The notes beneath the pieces were generated by a model that saw nothing but the letters and a program-made list of their open reading frames with translations, was not told the origin of the DNA and ran no database searches. From Agrypnia vestita (taxonomy: Eukaryota > Arthropoda > Insecta > Trichoptera > Phryganeidae), in contig JADDOH010000132.1 of assembly GCA_016648135.1 (NCBI GenBank), forward strand, positions 372,001 to 436,000: a DNA stretch of 64,000 nucleotides. The letters are read 5' to 3'. A program made the position numbers and the translations under genes. This document shows, one piece after another, positions 1 through 11,445 of the stretch (position 1 is its first letter; the number at the start of each line of letters is the position of its first letter).

Positions 1-1924
1 AAATTTATGTGGTCGTTATGAATGTTATTAATTAAACATGTAATTTTACATGATTCTATTTAATAAGTTTGGTTATGTTTTACGAATGACGTTTGCAATA
101 TTTTGTAACAGACACATTTGAATTGGTAGTGAGAATTCGTGTGGTGTAAAGGTATACGAGTTAGGTAACAAAATTTAAAACGAATACCAGATAAACAATA
201 AGGAAGGAGAACAAGAAATCTAAAGAAAAAATGGTAGCAGTGATGAAAAAAAGAATATCTAATTAAGGAAAAAGTTGTTCGGTGTACATTGCGGACCGTG
301 ACTGATAAAAAGTAATTTGGTTGATAGGAAGGTGTAATTAGAATACCAGTATAAATATTAAGACTCGCTTCATGGACCTAAATGACTGATACTTTGAAGA
401 TATGGTGAAACTACTTCCAACGGACACCAGTTTGTAATAGATAAATGATTATATGTTTTGATATAAATGTGTAAAGTCTGTTGCAGTATATTTTATTATC
501 ACAAAAATGTGTTATTATCACAAAAAATGTACAGATTCATCAAAGACACAATAATTTACACACTTAAATAATAGTGCATCTTTTATGTACCTATGGTAGT
601 ATATTTATTAAGTAATATCATGTGATGTTTACTAAATAACTATACAAATATTAAAAAAGAGTATAACTATAACTATGTGTAATTCTCAATAAACGATATG
701 TGTCTCGCCAGAAAAATGCATTGAATAAGTTTTACATTGAAATGTATTCTGCTTGTCGTGTTTTCTGATAATTAATTAATATATGTTATTTTCATTTTTA
801 ATGAATAGATTTCCTTTGAAAAAGAGTTTACGCCGCGAAATAAGGTTTATCGTAATATAACAGACATTGTCTAGTGAAGCAATTACCTTCATTTACATGT
901 ATAAATTCATACAAAATAAATAAATGAATAATAATAAAAATCGTAAAATAATAAAGGTTTGTATTTAAAAATATATATATAGTAACAGGAATTTTAATTA
1001 TGTTTAAAAAACAGATGGCATAAGTAATATATTTATGTCTCAGGTAGGCAAAAACTGGATAAATACGCCATAGTAGCTAATTAAATGTAGTAATGGACAT
1101 ATTTTTTAAACCACTTCGCCAACCTTGTAAATTTATATTTATTTTACAGTAGTGTTTCGTGTTAGAAATTTTATTAAAATGATATAAATTATAGGCAGAA
1201 TGACAAAAAATGCATATTAAAAAAAGACGCTTCTCGTATGTGTCCGCTAGGGATAAGATTCACAAAGTTGCCGACGTAGTAGGTACAAGATACCTGGTAT
1301 CAATAGAACAACAAGTGTATTGAAAATGCACAGTCATTATTAGTATTTTAATTCCGTCCTCGGTAAATAAGAGTAGAACAAACACCACGAATATAATGAC
1401 AGATGTAATTAAGTTTCGGTTTTGTGTATAATAATAATGACATTAATTCTAGCGTTGTTAATTAACAACATGTTGGACAAGAGAAAGAAATGACTTGTGA
1501 AAGTACGTGTTTTTTAAACAGTCTACATAAAATTTGTGCGTAAGAGTTGGTCATTATTTGACTGACAGTAATTATAACCCAACACGAATGTGAAAATAAT
1601 ATCCCGATGAACGACACGAAGGAAAATATTTTTATTAAATATTTTAACAAATTGATTAGATTCTGAAGAAAATAATTGAACTAAACAAATGTTAAAAATA
1701 AAACATTCTTTCGAAAGAAAAACTTGAGGTTATCGTGACGTTTTTATTCACACTCAATTAAACATTGTAATACACACATGTAAAGTTACATTTATCACTA
1801 CTTTTATTTTGATAGAAGCAGTTACTCTCATAATGAGGTGTAATAAATATTTAGGTAATCTAAATACAGAATATTGTCAAATCATCTGAGTAGGGCAGCA
1901 GAAACAAATTTAGGATCATTGTGG
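1..1924. other. AT-rich stretch, no gene recognised
   Basis: I see only AT-rich sequence with short homopolymers and frequent stops in all frames. A 62-codon open frame on the minus strand (1462-1650) has no recognisable domain and looks like chance. Confidence 0.6.
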
Positions 1925-1938
1925 CATTGCATAATCAT

Positions 1939-2690
1939 TATTTCCCAAACTGTGGGTCGCGACGTAATATTAGATGGGTCGCAATCACAATACCGAGCAA
2001 CACGTCTTGTCCGGGTCATGTCACGTTTATTGTAGAAAACGAAGTGCAACCAGATGTCAATGTAGTGTCTGCATTGTCACTCATTTAACAGACTTGAAAA
2101 ATAACTTTAACGCGTACTTCGAAGAAGGAATCAAAAAGTTCGACAGGATAAACTGGATTTGCAATCCATTTCAAGACAACATACCAACTGAAATGTCAAC
2201 AAAAGCAAGTGAAGAGCTTATTGATTTATCAGAAGATACGTCGCTGAAAAATACTATTAGCAAAATTCTGGCTTTTAGTTGCTGACACTTATCCCTGCTT
2301 GTCTGACGAAGCCACGAAAGTCCTCCTCCCCTTCACCACCTCATACTTATGTGACGTGGGATTTTCTGCCATGGTTTCTATTGAGACTAAATACATAAAT
2401 AAATTGGACGCATCGAATTCACTGCGATTAAAAGTGACTAAAATTGAAGTCGACGCTAATACTGTTGTGACAAGAAATAGGCAACAAATGCATCCTTCCC
2501 ATTAAAATATCACATATTAATATTTTTCGTAATGAAAAATTTCGATTATATTTGGACGTTTTTCTTAATTGAACGGTCTTTCGCAAAGTTACAATGTGTA
2601 TTGGGAATATGTGAGACAGGAGGTGGGTCCCGATAATTGAATTTTTTTTTGGTGGGTCGCGGTCCTGTCAACTTTGGGAACCACTGGGCC
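1939..2690 (+). mobile_element. Decayed, internally deleted hAT-family DNA transposon
   Basis: The two ends are inverted copies of the familiar hAT terminus. The left end carries TTTCCCAAACTGTGGGTCGC. The right end, read on the minus strand, carries CAGTGGTTCCCAAAG followed by a GCGACCCACC block. Between them lies only the C-terminal part of a hAT transposase, so most of the transposase is deleted. I could not find an intact 8-bp target duplication, and the left terminus is mutated (the CAGTGG is not readable). This is an old non-autonomous copy. The boundaries are good to about 15 bases. Confidence 0.8.
2074..2505 (+). pseudogene. hAT transposase C-terminal fragment (ZBED5/SCAND3-like), frameshifted
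   Basis: The translation contains the segments NWICNPFQDN, DTSLKN and, after a frameshift, KVLLPFTTSYLCDVGFSAM, then SLRLKVTKIEVD and a terminal HPSH. These are the hallmarks of the C-terminal dimerisation region of hAT transposases of the ZBED5/SCAND3/FAM200 type. The first part reads in one frame to a stop at 2283-2285 and the rest continues in a different frame from about 2287 to 2505, so at least one indel separates them. The BED zinc finger and the catalytic DDE region are absent. It cannot make an active transposase. The apparent ATG at 1974 lies in the terminal inverted repeat and is not a real start. Confidence 0.85.
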
Positions 2691-2754
2691 CATAATATAT
2701 AATTAAACTCAAGTAGAGTAAAAATATTTTATTCTACCTTTTTTTAAGATCATC

Positions 2755-3230
2755 ATGAATTGGTGCACTCTCAACGCCGATTCCATTAATAATAGAAATA
2801 AAGACTGCTCGTTTGTTATAATTTGTATTTGTATTTATAACATATGTACTTTAAACATTAAGTTAGCTCTTGCCTTGCAAAGAGGACACGATGCTGCAAT
2901 TTGGTGTAATTTACATAGAAAGAAGCGCAAGTTTACGAACTGGGCAAGTCTAAATATTCCTAGAAAGGCGGTGAACGCTCGAGAAGTTGGCTCGGCAACA
3001 CGGACTCCTTGTAAGGCAACAAATTAGCGGCCATTAGTACGGAATCTGTCCAATGGGGGAGCGTACAGGAGGATTGACAATCGGCGCACTGCGCACTGCG
3101 CACCGCGCACCGGGCCGCCGCGGCCAGCCCTTTGATTTTCCGCCGGGTTCAGCGTCTTCATTCCGCGGCCCAAGGTGAAAAGGTAAAAGCTCTATTACTT
3201 TAAGCGGAGACGGGACAGCGAAATCTCACA
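2755..3230. other. Unassigned stretch with a GC-rich patch
   Basis: A 90-codon plus-strand frame (2755-3027) resembles nothing I know and is probably chance. From about 3047 to 3180 the sequence becomes GC-rich, with a short imperfect tandem GCGCACTGC/GCGCACCGC run at 3084-3111. No promoter or splice structure can be assigned with confidence. Confidence 0.4.
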
Positions 3231-3447
3231 ATACAGGCTTCTTAAACAATGGAAAAGTTTCCCATTTCTTCGATTTTTTTTATTGCAACGGAAGTTGAGC
3301 GCGCAGCTTCTGTTGGAGTAGTGGAAATGCGATACCAGAACTAACTACGCAATATTGAATTATTGTCAGTTTTCAGAATCTGTTTACATGCGAGTTCACA
3401 AATGTTTCGATAATTTTTTAAGAAAGCTTTTGTTTGTCACCATGCCA

Positions 3448-3606
3448 AAAACGATTAAAAGTGATATACGAGAAATAATTTATTGCAAAAATGACGTGAT
3501 TGTCAGATATTCGTTTTTAAAACAAAAACACATTCATTCATTCGACATTGAATGCGACTGTAAAAGTTGTATACTTTCGAAACTTTTGAATACGGAACCG
3601 TTTTAG
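3448..3606 (+). repeat. Dispersed repeat with a short open frame, copy 1
   Basis: This segment closely matches 58845-58998. In both, the last about 38 codons can be read in the same frame and end in SKLLNTEPF (here) or SKLLNTESF (the other copy), with a 3-base in-frame length difference in the run before HSFDI. Further upstream the two copies differ by one base, which breaks the shared frame. No known domain is visible. It may be the edge of an unknown transposon, since the second copy abuts a Harbinger-like element. Confidence 0.55.
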
Positions 3607-3609
3607 GCC

Positions 3610-4437
3610 GAAAATTGATAAAACATGAATGGTAGGTACGTGTTTTTATACATGCAAGATGCAATTTGGTACTTGGGTACTGTTTTCAAAGTGTATTTAA
3701 GATTTTTTTGTCCAATGATAGAAACATGTTACTGATGTAAATTCTAGTTTGGGTTGTATACCTTGAGTTGCAACATGCGAATGCGCATTCTATACAGCTG
3801 TGTTCTTTATACAAAAACATAATACGTAATTTTTTATGTATGCCTAATACATATAACTTCTAACGCGCGTACAAAAGTACACGCACCAATTTTTTTTTTC
3901 GATGAATGGAAGTGAAAATTTGAGTAAAATTTTAAAAAAGTCTGAAAGTAAAATTAACATGTTAAATAATAATAATATTGAAATCTGCTAATGTTTTACT
4001 GATTTACTCATAGGTTTGTTGACTTTTCCATTTTTTATATCATATAAGATTTTTCGAAATTTTCTTATGTAAACTTTGTGAAATACCATTTTAAAATATG
4101 TATTGAAAAATGATAATTTTATTTACTTTTACTATTTATTTATAACGATTAGAACGTTTTTGATTCTAATGCATCATTTCAGTAACATTACTATAGTTGG
4201 ATCATGTTTTTTCTAATTATAAATAAATAGATTTATGCATTTTGAAATTCTTGAACCACCATCATTTAGAAATAAGCTGGCATATCAAGCCGGTTAATAA
4301 ATGTAGCATACATATTTATAGATCAATTTTTTTTAATAAATCGATTGAAATATGATAAGTGCATCTAAAAATAGCCAGAGTTTAATTTCGGAGTCTCCTA
4401 GTCATGATTAAAGGAAGCATCTTGAAATTTTCCGGAA
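3610..4437. other. AT-rich stretch, no gene recognised
   Basis: Low-GC DNA with poly-T runs. A block near 3900-3960 weakly resembles 57370-57450. Nothing else can be supported. Confidence 0.4.
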
Positions 4438-4520
4438 TCCTAATAATTTATTTATTTATTCATTTGTAGAACAGCCATCTGGGCATTTACAAAATATACA
4501 ATAAAAAATCACAAAAGACA
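4438..4520 (-). mobile_element. LINE 3' end with TAAA-type tail (minus strand)
   Basis: On the minus strand this reads as a 3' terminus: TGCCCAGATGGCTGTTC, then a short spacer and an AATA/TAAA-repeat tail. The same kind of end occurs at 10313-10400 (minus) and 52900-53021 (plus). Tails made of repeated AAAT/TAAA units are typical of Jockey/R1/CR1-like non-LTR retrotransposons. No reading frame is recognisable upstream, so the family assignment is open. Confidence 0.5.
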
Positions 4521-5166
4521 GATATGTAGTTATAAAAGATTATAAGTGCATTAATACTTCTCAAAGGGGATAAAGTACACATTAATAGTGTTAAAAATAA
4601 ATAATCAATTTAAGTAAAGTAAAAACAAAAGCGTACAAGAAATTAAAAAAGGAAAAAGATAAATTTATTTATGCATCACCATTTAGTTGAGACATAAAGA
4701 AATGTAATGTAATGAAACCCTCTGCAGTATGTAGTACTTTTATAGGAATCTCAAAAGTGCCTTAGTATTCCGGGTTAAAATGCCGTGTTATAAAGATCGA
4801 TGTCGTAAATAGGGAGGTAATCTTCGAACAATTAGTGTCGCAAAATATCTAGATCTAAAGCAAGCAAACTCACGATTAAACCTACCACACTAATCTAAAA
4901 ACGTAGGGAATAGTGGCTTAGGCTTATTCTCTAATAAATTCAGGCTGTTTCCTAAATAAATTTGTTATCTGTATTTTATGCAGCTAAATTAAATAACAAA
5001 TATATATTTTCATTTTCTCAGACATCTACCAGTTTCTTAATTCCGAATGTAAAAAACCTTTACTTTAGAAGCAAAACAAATTCCGAGCAAATTCTGCAAC
5101 TCGTCATCATCTTTAAAAGGCTGTTAACGAAGAGCATTTGAAAGATAGTGGAATAGGTAAAATTAA
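4521..5166. other. AT-rich stretch, possible LINE 3' UTR remnant
   Basis: This follows the minus-strand LINE tail and may be its 3' UTR, but it contains no readable protein. Confidence 0.3.
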
Positions 5167-5435
5167 ACTAATTAAGATAAATTATGGAAGTCTCACAGAG
5201 ACGAAGCTACTTATATGGGAAACGCATATGGAAGTCTTTATCGGGTGATCCAGGGCTTATGAACTGTGAGCTGGCTTAAGTGATCAATTTGCAAAATGTA
5301 ATTTGAAAGGTTATAACGACACTTAAGCCAGCTCATGCACGTTATAAGCCCTGGGTCACTCTATAAAAACTTCCATACAAGTTTCCTATATAATAGCTTC
5401 GTCTCTGTGAGACTTCTATAATTCATCTTAATTAA
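5167..5435. mobile_element. Foldback MITE, family B, full-length copy
   Basis: A long imperfect palindrome. The left arm carries TCTCACAGAGACGAAGCTA and GGGCTTATGAACTGTGAGC. The right arm carries their inverse, ending TAGCTTCGTCTCTGTGAGA. The arms also share GCTGGCTTAAGTG and its complement near the centre. The whole can fold over about 110 bp per arm and has no coding capacity. Related copies lie at 14324-14653 (full), 22018-22172 (left part) and 51823-51980 (left part). The superfamily is unknown to me. Confidence 0.8.
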
Positions 5436-5689
5436 TAATTGTCCCTCTGTGGACAAAATACAGTAATTGTGTTCTCAGAACATACATATAAAAATTTAAA
5501 AAAAAATTATTAAACTATTTTTAGCAAAAAATAAATCAAACTATGAAAATATTGTAAAGTCAAATTAAATACAAATATTAGATTGCTTTTGTTGAATCAA
5601 TTAAAAAAATAGAAACATTATACAACATTTTTAGACAACCCATTAGATGAATACAGATGGGATAAACAAAGTTTAAGATAAAACAAAAA

Positions 5690-5880
5690 AGCTTTTAATA
5701 CAAATTTGAATGATTTCGAAACTACTGCATCTTCATCAGAACGGACGCACACCAACTGACCCATAAAATAAAATTAGCAAAGAAATCAATTATCCGGCGG
5801 TAACATAGCCATACTCGTGGGATCGTATTAACAAGGAGAAATTAAAATGGGGAATATATTAAATATCGGTCGATATGATA
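5690..5880 (-). mobile_element. PLE-like terminal fragment (minus strand)
   Basis: This block is similar in order and content to 12490-12720. Both have a GAA-palindrome motif, then TCTTCATCAG/TCTTCGTCAG, then a GGACGTGCGCAC-like segment, then GGCGGTAACATAG/GGCTACAGTTATGG. The shared hammerhead-like core suggests a terminal repeat of a Penelope-like element. No coding sequence remains. Confidence 0.5.
5705..5745 (-). ncRNA. Degenerate hammerhead-like motif
   Basis: On the minus strand CTGATGA (5733-5739) is followed about 15 nt later by GAA (5715-5717) and ATCATT, where the related site at 12.5 kb has the palindrome ACCGGT. Stem II and stem I are mostly lost, so this copy is probably inactive. 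Confidence 0.35.
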
Positions 5881-6125
5881 AATTAACTCGGCTGTTAAAA
5901 ATATGAGGTTTTAATTTTTAATGAAATTTTTTTAATTTCCTACATTTCTTAATAACCTAACCTAAGGCCTTAACTATTTATGTGCAGAATTTAAATGACG
6001 TTTTCTTTTTTAAACGTGTGTCTCGTTCATTGAAATATGGTTTAAGAAAATTTTGAAAAAATATTTAAGTGAAGCATTTTAAGGGCTCTTTTATTATAAC
6101 ATTAAATGTACAGAATCTAGGTGTG

Positions 6126-6628
6126 CAGGGTTATTTGGAATACATTAATAATATCACAGGACTATATTCCTGCATTGATTATGAGTCAAAAATATTCAAG
6201 CAACCGTTGCCTAATATGAATAGTTATGGAGATATCCGACATCAAAGTTTGTATTTTTTTTTTCAATATTTCTGACTTATTTTTTGTAAAACGTTAGACA
6301 ATCATTACAGTAACTTATATCGAATATGAAAAATTCATTCCCTTAAAACCTTTGAACTCCAATTGGAAAAATTCTAATTGGAATTTTTATCATTTTATTT
6401 AACTTGTATTAAAACGAATAATTGTTTGGTAATCGATATAAGTAACTGTAATGATAGTTCAACGTTTTATAAAAAATAATTAAGAAATATTGAAAAATAA
6501 TGCAATCTTTGATATTACATAACTGCATAACTATTGATATTAGTTTATGGCTGCTTGAACATTTTCGACTCATAATTAAGGCAGCAATATAGTCCTGCGA
6601 GATTATTAATGTTTTCCAATTAACCCTG
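6126..6628. mobile_element. Foldback MITE, family A, full-length copy
   Basis: Long terminal inverted repeats: the left end begins CAGGGTTATTTGG and continues through GGACTATATTCCTGC and ATGAGTC. The right end is the inverse, finishing TTAACCCTG. The arms also share a block around the words TAGTTATGGAGATA. The centre is an AT-rich palindrome that includes TCCAATTGGAA. Other copies: 15940-16539 (full), 63425-63955 (left arm plus centre), and halves at 24720-24850, 25740-25890, 40195-40480 and 48352-48690. The plus-strand frame at 6069-6275 is a chance frame through this MITE. Confidence 0.85.
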
Positions 6629-6779
6629 TAAGGACATTATATATATAATGCTGAACATTAATTTAAATTGAGGTTAGGTCGAATTACATGAGGTGTTAGT
6701 TTATGGTCTAATGAATGTGAATTTGGGATTTTGTATTAGATATTTTGATCCTAATATGGACGTTAGGAATCTAGGCTCT

Positions 6780-7172
6780 AGGAAACATTCTGCGTATAAT
6801 TTATATTTCCCTTAGCGATGAATTCAGAGCCACATTCACACGTCTGACAGAAAGCCATAAATAATAGTTCAAGATTCCAACGCGCAAACTCAACCGAGAA
6901 AAATATAATCGCGCTTGAAGGAAATAATTAAAGAAATAATTCATTTCTAAGAGTTGCTTCGCGCCACCTTGCGGGGACGGAGAAAGGGAAATGACACGGA
7001 AACACGTACATAAAAGTGTATTTGCACTTTTTGCGTAATAATCGCCTTTTACGTACGAGAAGAAGTCATTCAGACCATTACGTGTTCGGAACCGCGCCGG
7101 GCGCATAGCTCGGGCTTTTTGCTCGCATCCCGCGGAGGAAGTATCGCGGCTCCCGGCTGCGTTTACATCCGA
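6780..7172. other. Unassigned region with GC-rich patch
   Basis: A 143-codon minus-strand frame covers 6801-7232, but it runs across a transposon insertion junction and shows no domain, so I do not call it a gene. The part from 6960 to 7170 is clearly more GC-rich than its surroundings and looks unique within the window. Confidence 0.4.
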
Positions 7173-7767
7173 CACTAGTTGGCAGTAGCGAAGAGAAAAA
7201 CTACATTTCAAAATGAAGACTACAACACACACACGTTCACCAGTTTGAAGACTACAAAGTGTACACTACAATTGTAGTAAAAACTACACGAAGTGAAGTA
7301 ATTGTAGTACTACGAAATGAAGTGAAGTAATGAAGTAATTGTAATATTAATGAAGTGAAGTAATGATGAAGTAATTGTACTACAAAATTGTAGTACTTGT
7401 GAAGTAAATATTTTTTTCCCAAATAAAAATACGAGCTAAAAAAATAAATTAAGATAAATGACGATATTTTCTCCGAAGTAACATTTGGCGAACTAAAAAA
7501 AAAAAAAATTTTTTGGAATCTAATGAAGAAATCTGGTCGCCAACCAGATTTCTTCATTCGATTCCAAAAAACAGTTTATCAACTTCCCAAAAATTTCACG
7601 TAAAAAATGCACTTTGTAGTGTGTGTACTTTGTAGTGTTCGCTTTGAAATGAAATGTACTATTTGAAGTATATACTTTCAATAACTTTAGTGTTTGTAGT
7701 TTGTAGTGTAATGTAGTACTACATTGTAGTAGTGAACACAGAGCGGACCCACCACTAGTTGGCAGTA
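7173..7767. mobile_element. Foldback insertion with 15-bp target duplication
   Basis: A 15-base direct repeat, CACTAGTTGGCAGTA, flanks the insert (7173-7187 and 7753-7767). The insert itself is an imperfect inverted repeat. The left arm has GTTCACCAG and CTACAAAGTGTACAC, the right arm GTGTGTACTTTGTAG and TAGTAGTGAAC. The inside is built from short repeated words (GAAGTAATTGTAGTA and variants). A hairpin with a stem of about 31 bp sits near the centre (7509-7571). No protein is encoded. The class is unknown. Confidence 0.75.
7509..7571. repeat. Central hairpin of the foldback insertion
   Basis: The arms run from TTTTTTGGAATC to AATCTGGT and back from ACCAGATT to GATTCCAAAAAA, with a 5-base loop (CGCCA) and only one mismatch, which lies next to the TAATG/CATTC step. 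Open reading frames on the minus strand here are shadows of this palindrome. Confidence 0.85.
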
Positions 7768-7779
7768 TAGACGGCTCCA

Positions 7780-9000
7780 ATAACGATTCGACAAAATATC
7801 AATTTTGTGTTAAAGCTAACGAAGTGTTAAATATTTGGGGTAAATATGTCGCGGTGATGTGTAATATTGGAAAATAAAAAGCGACGACGTGGAAAAATCG
7901 GTACTCAATAGGATTATTACTGGTGTTACGCCATTAATTGATAACATGTGCATATTTTTAATATTTATCTTTTAATTTTTGATATTTTTATTACATTTAT
8001 TATTAATATTGTTCATATAAGCACAGGGTTATAAAAAGACCACTCTAATGAAAGAAACGATTGTTTCCGTAACCGGTTGATAACTTAATAAACTCAAGAG
8101 GTTTATACTAACATTTATTCCTAAACTTTTCCTGACAGATATGCGCTAAAGCACAAATTAAGCTTTTACTTACTTTCTAGTATTCTGTTTCCACTCGTTC
8201 CCATCCTGGATCCAGCCCCTTTTCATCTCTCAGGTTCGAGCCATCGATATTTTCGCTTTCCACCAATCAAAGATTACTATGAACCAAGTTGATGCAACCG
8301 GCGCTTAGGCAAACGTATGGTAGCATTTCATTTGTAAGCACTCTTGATTGGATTCTGGATTGCCAAAATACTTAGTCGCTTCTTCCTTGCTTCACTTTTC
8401 ACTTCTCGAAGATAAATCTCTACATTTTGTTAACTTCTTTTTTGAATAATCTTTATGTAAATATGAATAAATCAATAAAATATTTTTAAGCAATACAGCT
8501 TACATCATTTTTGGTAAATTATAAAACAAGTTTGCTTGTACTGAAAAAATAAAGTTGAAAAATATAGACCCAAGTCAAGAAAACGATTCAATAAAAATTT
8601 AAAAAAAGGTATTTTGGGATCGTTAATATTTTTTGCTTATATTATAATTATTCAAATTTACTTACTGGCGAAGCATATTATCTTAAATACATATAGTCTT
8701 GATTAAATACTTGAAATCGAAGATATCAAAGGAAGATTGACTATTATATATTATTAAATAAGATATATTTTTTTTAGTTTTCAGTTAAAATTAATAATAT
8801 CCATTATTTTAATGTATAAAAGTTTAAAAGTTTTCAACTATGTAAAAACGATTCCAAAAATCATGTAGAAAATAAAATATTTTTTAAAAACAATCTCCTT
8901 TAAAACATAAATTGTATGAAAGTCAATTGAACGACTTAAAAATATTCTTATTAATTAAAGATATTTTAATATCGTTAAAATAAAATGTAATATTATTAAC
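7780..9000. other. AT-rich stretch, no gene recognised
   Basis: Nothing codes convincingly. The block 8150-8400 is somewhat less AT-rich and contains CCAATCAAAG, a TCF-type word, but this is too short to interpret. Confidence 0.4.
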
Positions 9001-9215
9001 AAAAAAAAACATGTCACTAGTCCAAACAATTATAAAGCCCACAAATTGGAGCAATTTTGGTTGGTTTGGTTATTTAATTATTGATTATAAAATTTAATTT
9101 GTGTCTTTTTACAAAAATATAAGTACTAATGTGTGGAACTAATGGATAATTTTCAATCTGATACCTTTCTATACAAAAATGTGATACAAAATGGAAGAGA
9201 AGATATAAGAAAAAA
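9001..9215. repeat. Dispersed repeat, copy 1 of 2
   Basis: This matches 60145-60385 with indels. Shared landmarks are AACATGTCACTAG/GACATGTCGCAAA, the GTGGAACTAATGG/GATGGAACCTAATTT region, and TTGATACCTTTCCACAAAAA-type sequence followed by TGTGATACAAAATGGAAG. It is non-coding and its class is unknown. Confidence 0.55.
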
Positions 9216-9689
9216 TAGTGATTTGTTTCGCATTATCGGGTGATCGCCTTTGACAGAATTTATTTTGTAATTCATTACCTATATTTTATTAACAATTCAT
9301 TAATTATTAGGTATAGGTACAAAATAAGCGATAGAGTTGTCAATCAAGATATAGATGTAACAAGGATGGATGGACAAGTAATGAAAAATTAATTAAGAGG
9401 GTTAAAATATATATTTTCACACGTTTCAACAAGTAAAATAAAATATCTAAAAGAAATTTTATTCACTTCATAGCAAGATTAATCTACTGAGGTGGTATAA
9501 ATCTGACAACGCCAAGAACAACAATATTTCGGCAAATTTTGCAATTGAAATCGATTCTAGGGAAATAAGAGGTCGTCAATTTTAAGATTTCAAGAATAGA
9601 AAAGCTATAAATGGTCAGCCTTGATTTAGTAACCCACCCTTAATAGGTATGCGAAGATAACACATAGGCAGAAGCATGTAAAGTTGGGA

Positions 9690-10075
9690 AGATTGTCTCG
9701 GACGAGATGGCACATCTGATAAGACCCGCCCAAATCACCCGTCGCAATCTGCTACAGAAAACGCTCGATGATACATCTATCAGATATAAACCCGACACGG
9801 ATGACTATTGTCATCAGAATATTTGTCACCGCGTCTCAGGGACGTCCAGGGCGAAAAAACTGGCGGTCCGGGTTGGCGGATGGAAGATTTATTCAGAATT
9901 TCTCGGCCAATCAGCGCGGTGCGATGCGATGGGTGATCCTGAGCAAAAAGCGAAGGCTTCGGATATTCGTCTAGATGAAGCGGCGAGAGGTTATTACAAC
10001 TGAGAACGCGGGCGAACAAAAAAGGGAAAGGGGGATTAGTTATGCATCGATCATGCCGCCATTCAATCACGTGAT
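9690..10075. promoter_or_regulatory. GC-rich unique island, candidate regulatory element
   Basis: A sharp rise in GC against AT-rich flanks, with no match elsewhere in the window. It contains GATA-type words (TATCAGATA) and GGGGATTAG next to TTATGCATCGAT, combinations common in insect enhancers. Overlapping frames on both strands (98, 68 and 96 codons) have no domain and arise from the composition. The regulatory role is inferred only from composition and motifs. Confidence 0.35.
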
Positions 10076-10312
10076 GAAACTACATTTTGAAATGAATTTA
10101 TTAAAAAAATATAGAGAATCGTATTTCAAATAACAATCGGTACCTATTAATGTAAGAATAGCCAACTTTGTGTGCAACAATTTGATTAATTTGAAATCGA
10201 ACGTTAACTTCGTTGGACGAACGAATACCACACTAACTAAGTTAACTTAACCATCAACTATCCTTGTGTTTTATCTCGGCAGCAAACTGAAATTATCTAC
10301 AGAAGAACTTTA

Positions 10313-10400
10313 TAATTTATTTATTTATTTATTTAATGCCCTTTAGGGGTTTTAGATACGATACAGGTAAGCAGGGTCATGCAGTGAGAATAAGAAGCAT
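10313..10400 (-). mobile_element. LINE 3' end with TAAA-type tail (minus strand)
   Basis: Read on the minus strand it is CCTGTATCGTATCTAAAACC, then CCTAAAGGGCATTAAATAAA and further AATA units. This is a classic non-LTR retrotransposon 3' end. The body upstream is not recognisable. Confidence 0.6.
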
Positions 10401-11225
10401 GGCATTTTCCTAAGCATTTATTTTGAAAAAAAAACGCACCAAGAGATATATCTTGTGATATTCCTATCACAATAATTAACATGTTATTCAGATTTTAATA
10501 ATTCTTAATATTTTGCCAGATAAACATTTATTTCGAATTTTTTGTTATGCGTCCTGTTCTCAGTGAACGCCCCTGTAGGTAAAGTATTACAAAATTAAGC
10601 AACAACACAAACTACAGTAGGTATTAGTAATATTATGTATAGGTATAATTATTCTGTATTACACATGAACACTTTGACAAACAATTGACACCGAGACTAT
10701 GAAAGCCAGCACATAAAAATAACCGAGATATTGCTAGTTACCGAGAAGATAATAAGAAGAACTTTCTACAAACCACTGCTTGATATTGAGACTCTATTTT
10801 TTTATGTTTCAAAAGACAAAGTTTAGTTTAGTTATCTTTCTAAATATTAAAAAAATTATTTGAATTTAATAAGATTAATGGCGAAAACGCAAAACTGCTA
10901 TTATCTGTTTGCTAGTCTAGGAAGCCTTTGCAGTGGAGAATTTAAAAAGTAGTTAACTGCTGCAGTTTTTAAGGTAGAATCTGCATAATTTCTAGTTTAG
11001 CAGGATGGAACACGCAAGCAGACACGCCCAAATAAATTAGGGTAGTCGATGTCGATAGTTTCTTTTACACAGACAAGATTTTTCATTGTAATATAATTTA
11101 TTTAAATGAAAACTACAAATAAAAACATTTTTGACGCGCTACATAACATCTTAATATTAGTTATATTAGTCTTTCAGATATATGTAATCTTTGTACGAGT
11201 AGAGTAGAGAATAGCTAGAATAGAA
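10401..11225. other. AT-rich stretch, no gene recognised
   Basis: No protein, RNA gene or repeat structure could be supported here. Confidence 0.4.
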
Positions 11226-11445
11226 CACTGTAATAGATATAATAAAGAAAACATTGCTGAGATGGTTCGGCCATGTGGAACGGAAAAAATATTTTGGCGG
11301 CAAGTGTATTTGAGAGGTGATGTTGAAGGAAGAGGGCGTCCGCGGAAGACCTGGCGTGACCAGGTAAATCAAATATTAGGATGGCGCTGTTAAGCTTCAA
11401 CAACCGAAGAGTGTGCACGAGAAGATGTAGGCTGACCATTCGTTT
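11226..11445 (+). pseudogene. LINE ORF2 C-terminal fragment, frameshifted
   Basis: The translation shows LLRWFGHVER, then after a frameshift GRGRPRKTWRDQVNQILG, then in a third frame ALLSFNNRRVCTRRC. This order (WFGHVER, GRPRKTW, LNNRRAC) is the C-terminal signature of a widespread insect non-LTR retrotransposon family. Other fragments of the same family lie at 36473, 42206, 42763 and 49491. At least two indels and one stop are present. The overlapping minus-strand frames are shadows. Confidence 0.8.

Noticed and set aside
6801..7232. 143-codon minus-strand open frame, the longest of its area
   Set aside because: It crosses the border of a foldback insertion (7173), shows no domain, and its composition changes abruptly along its length, so it is a chance frame.
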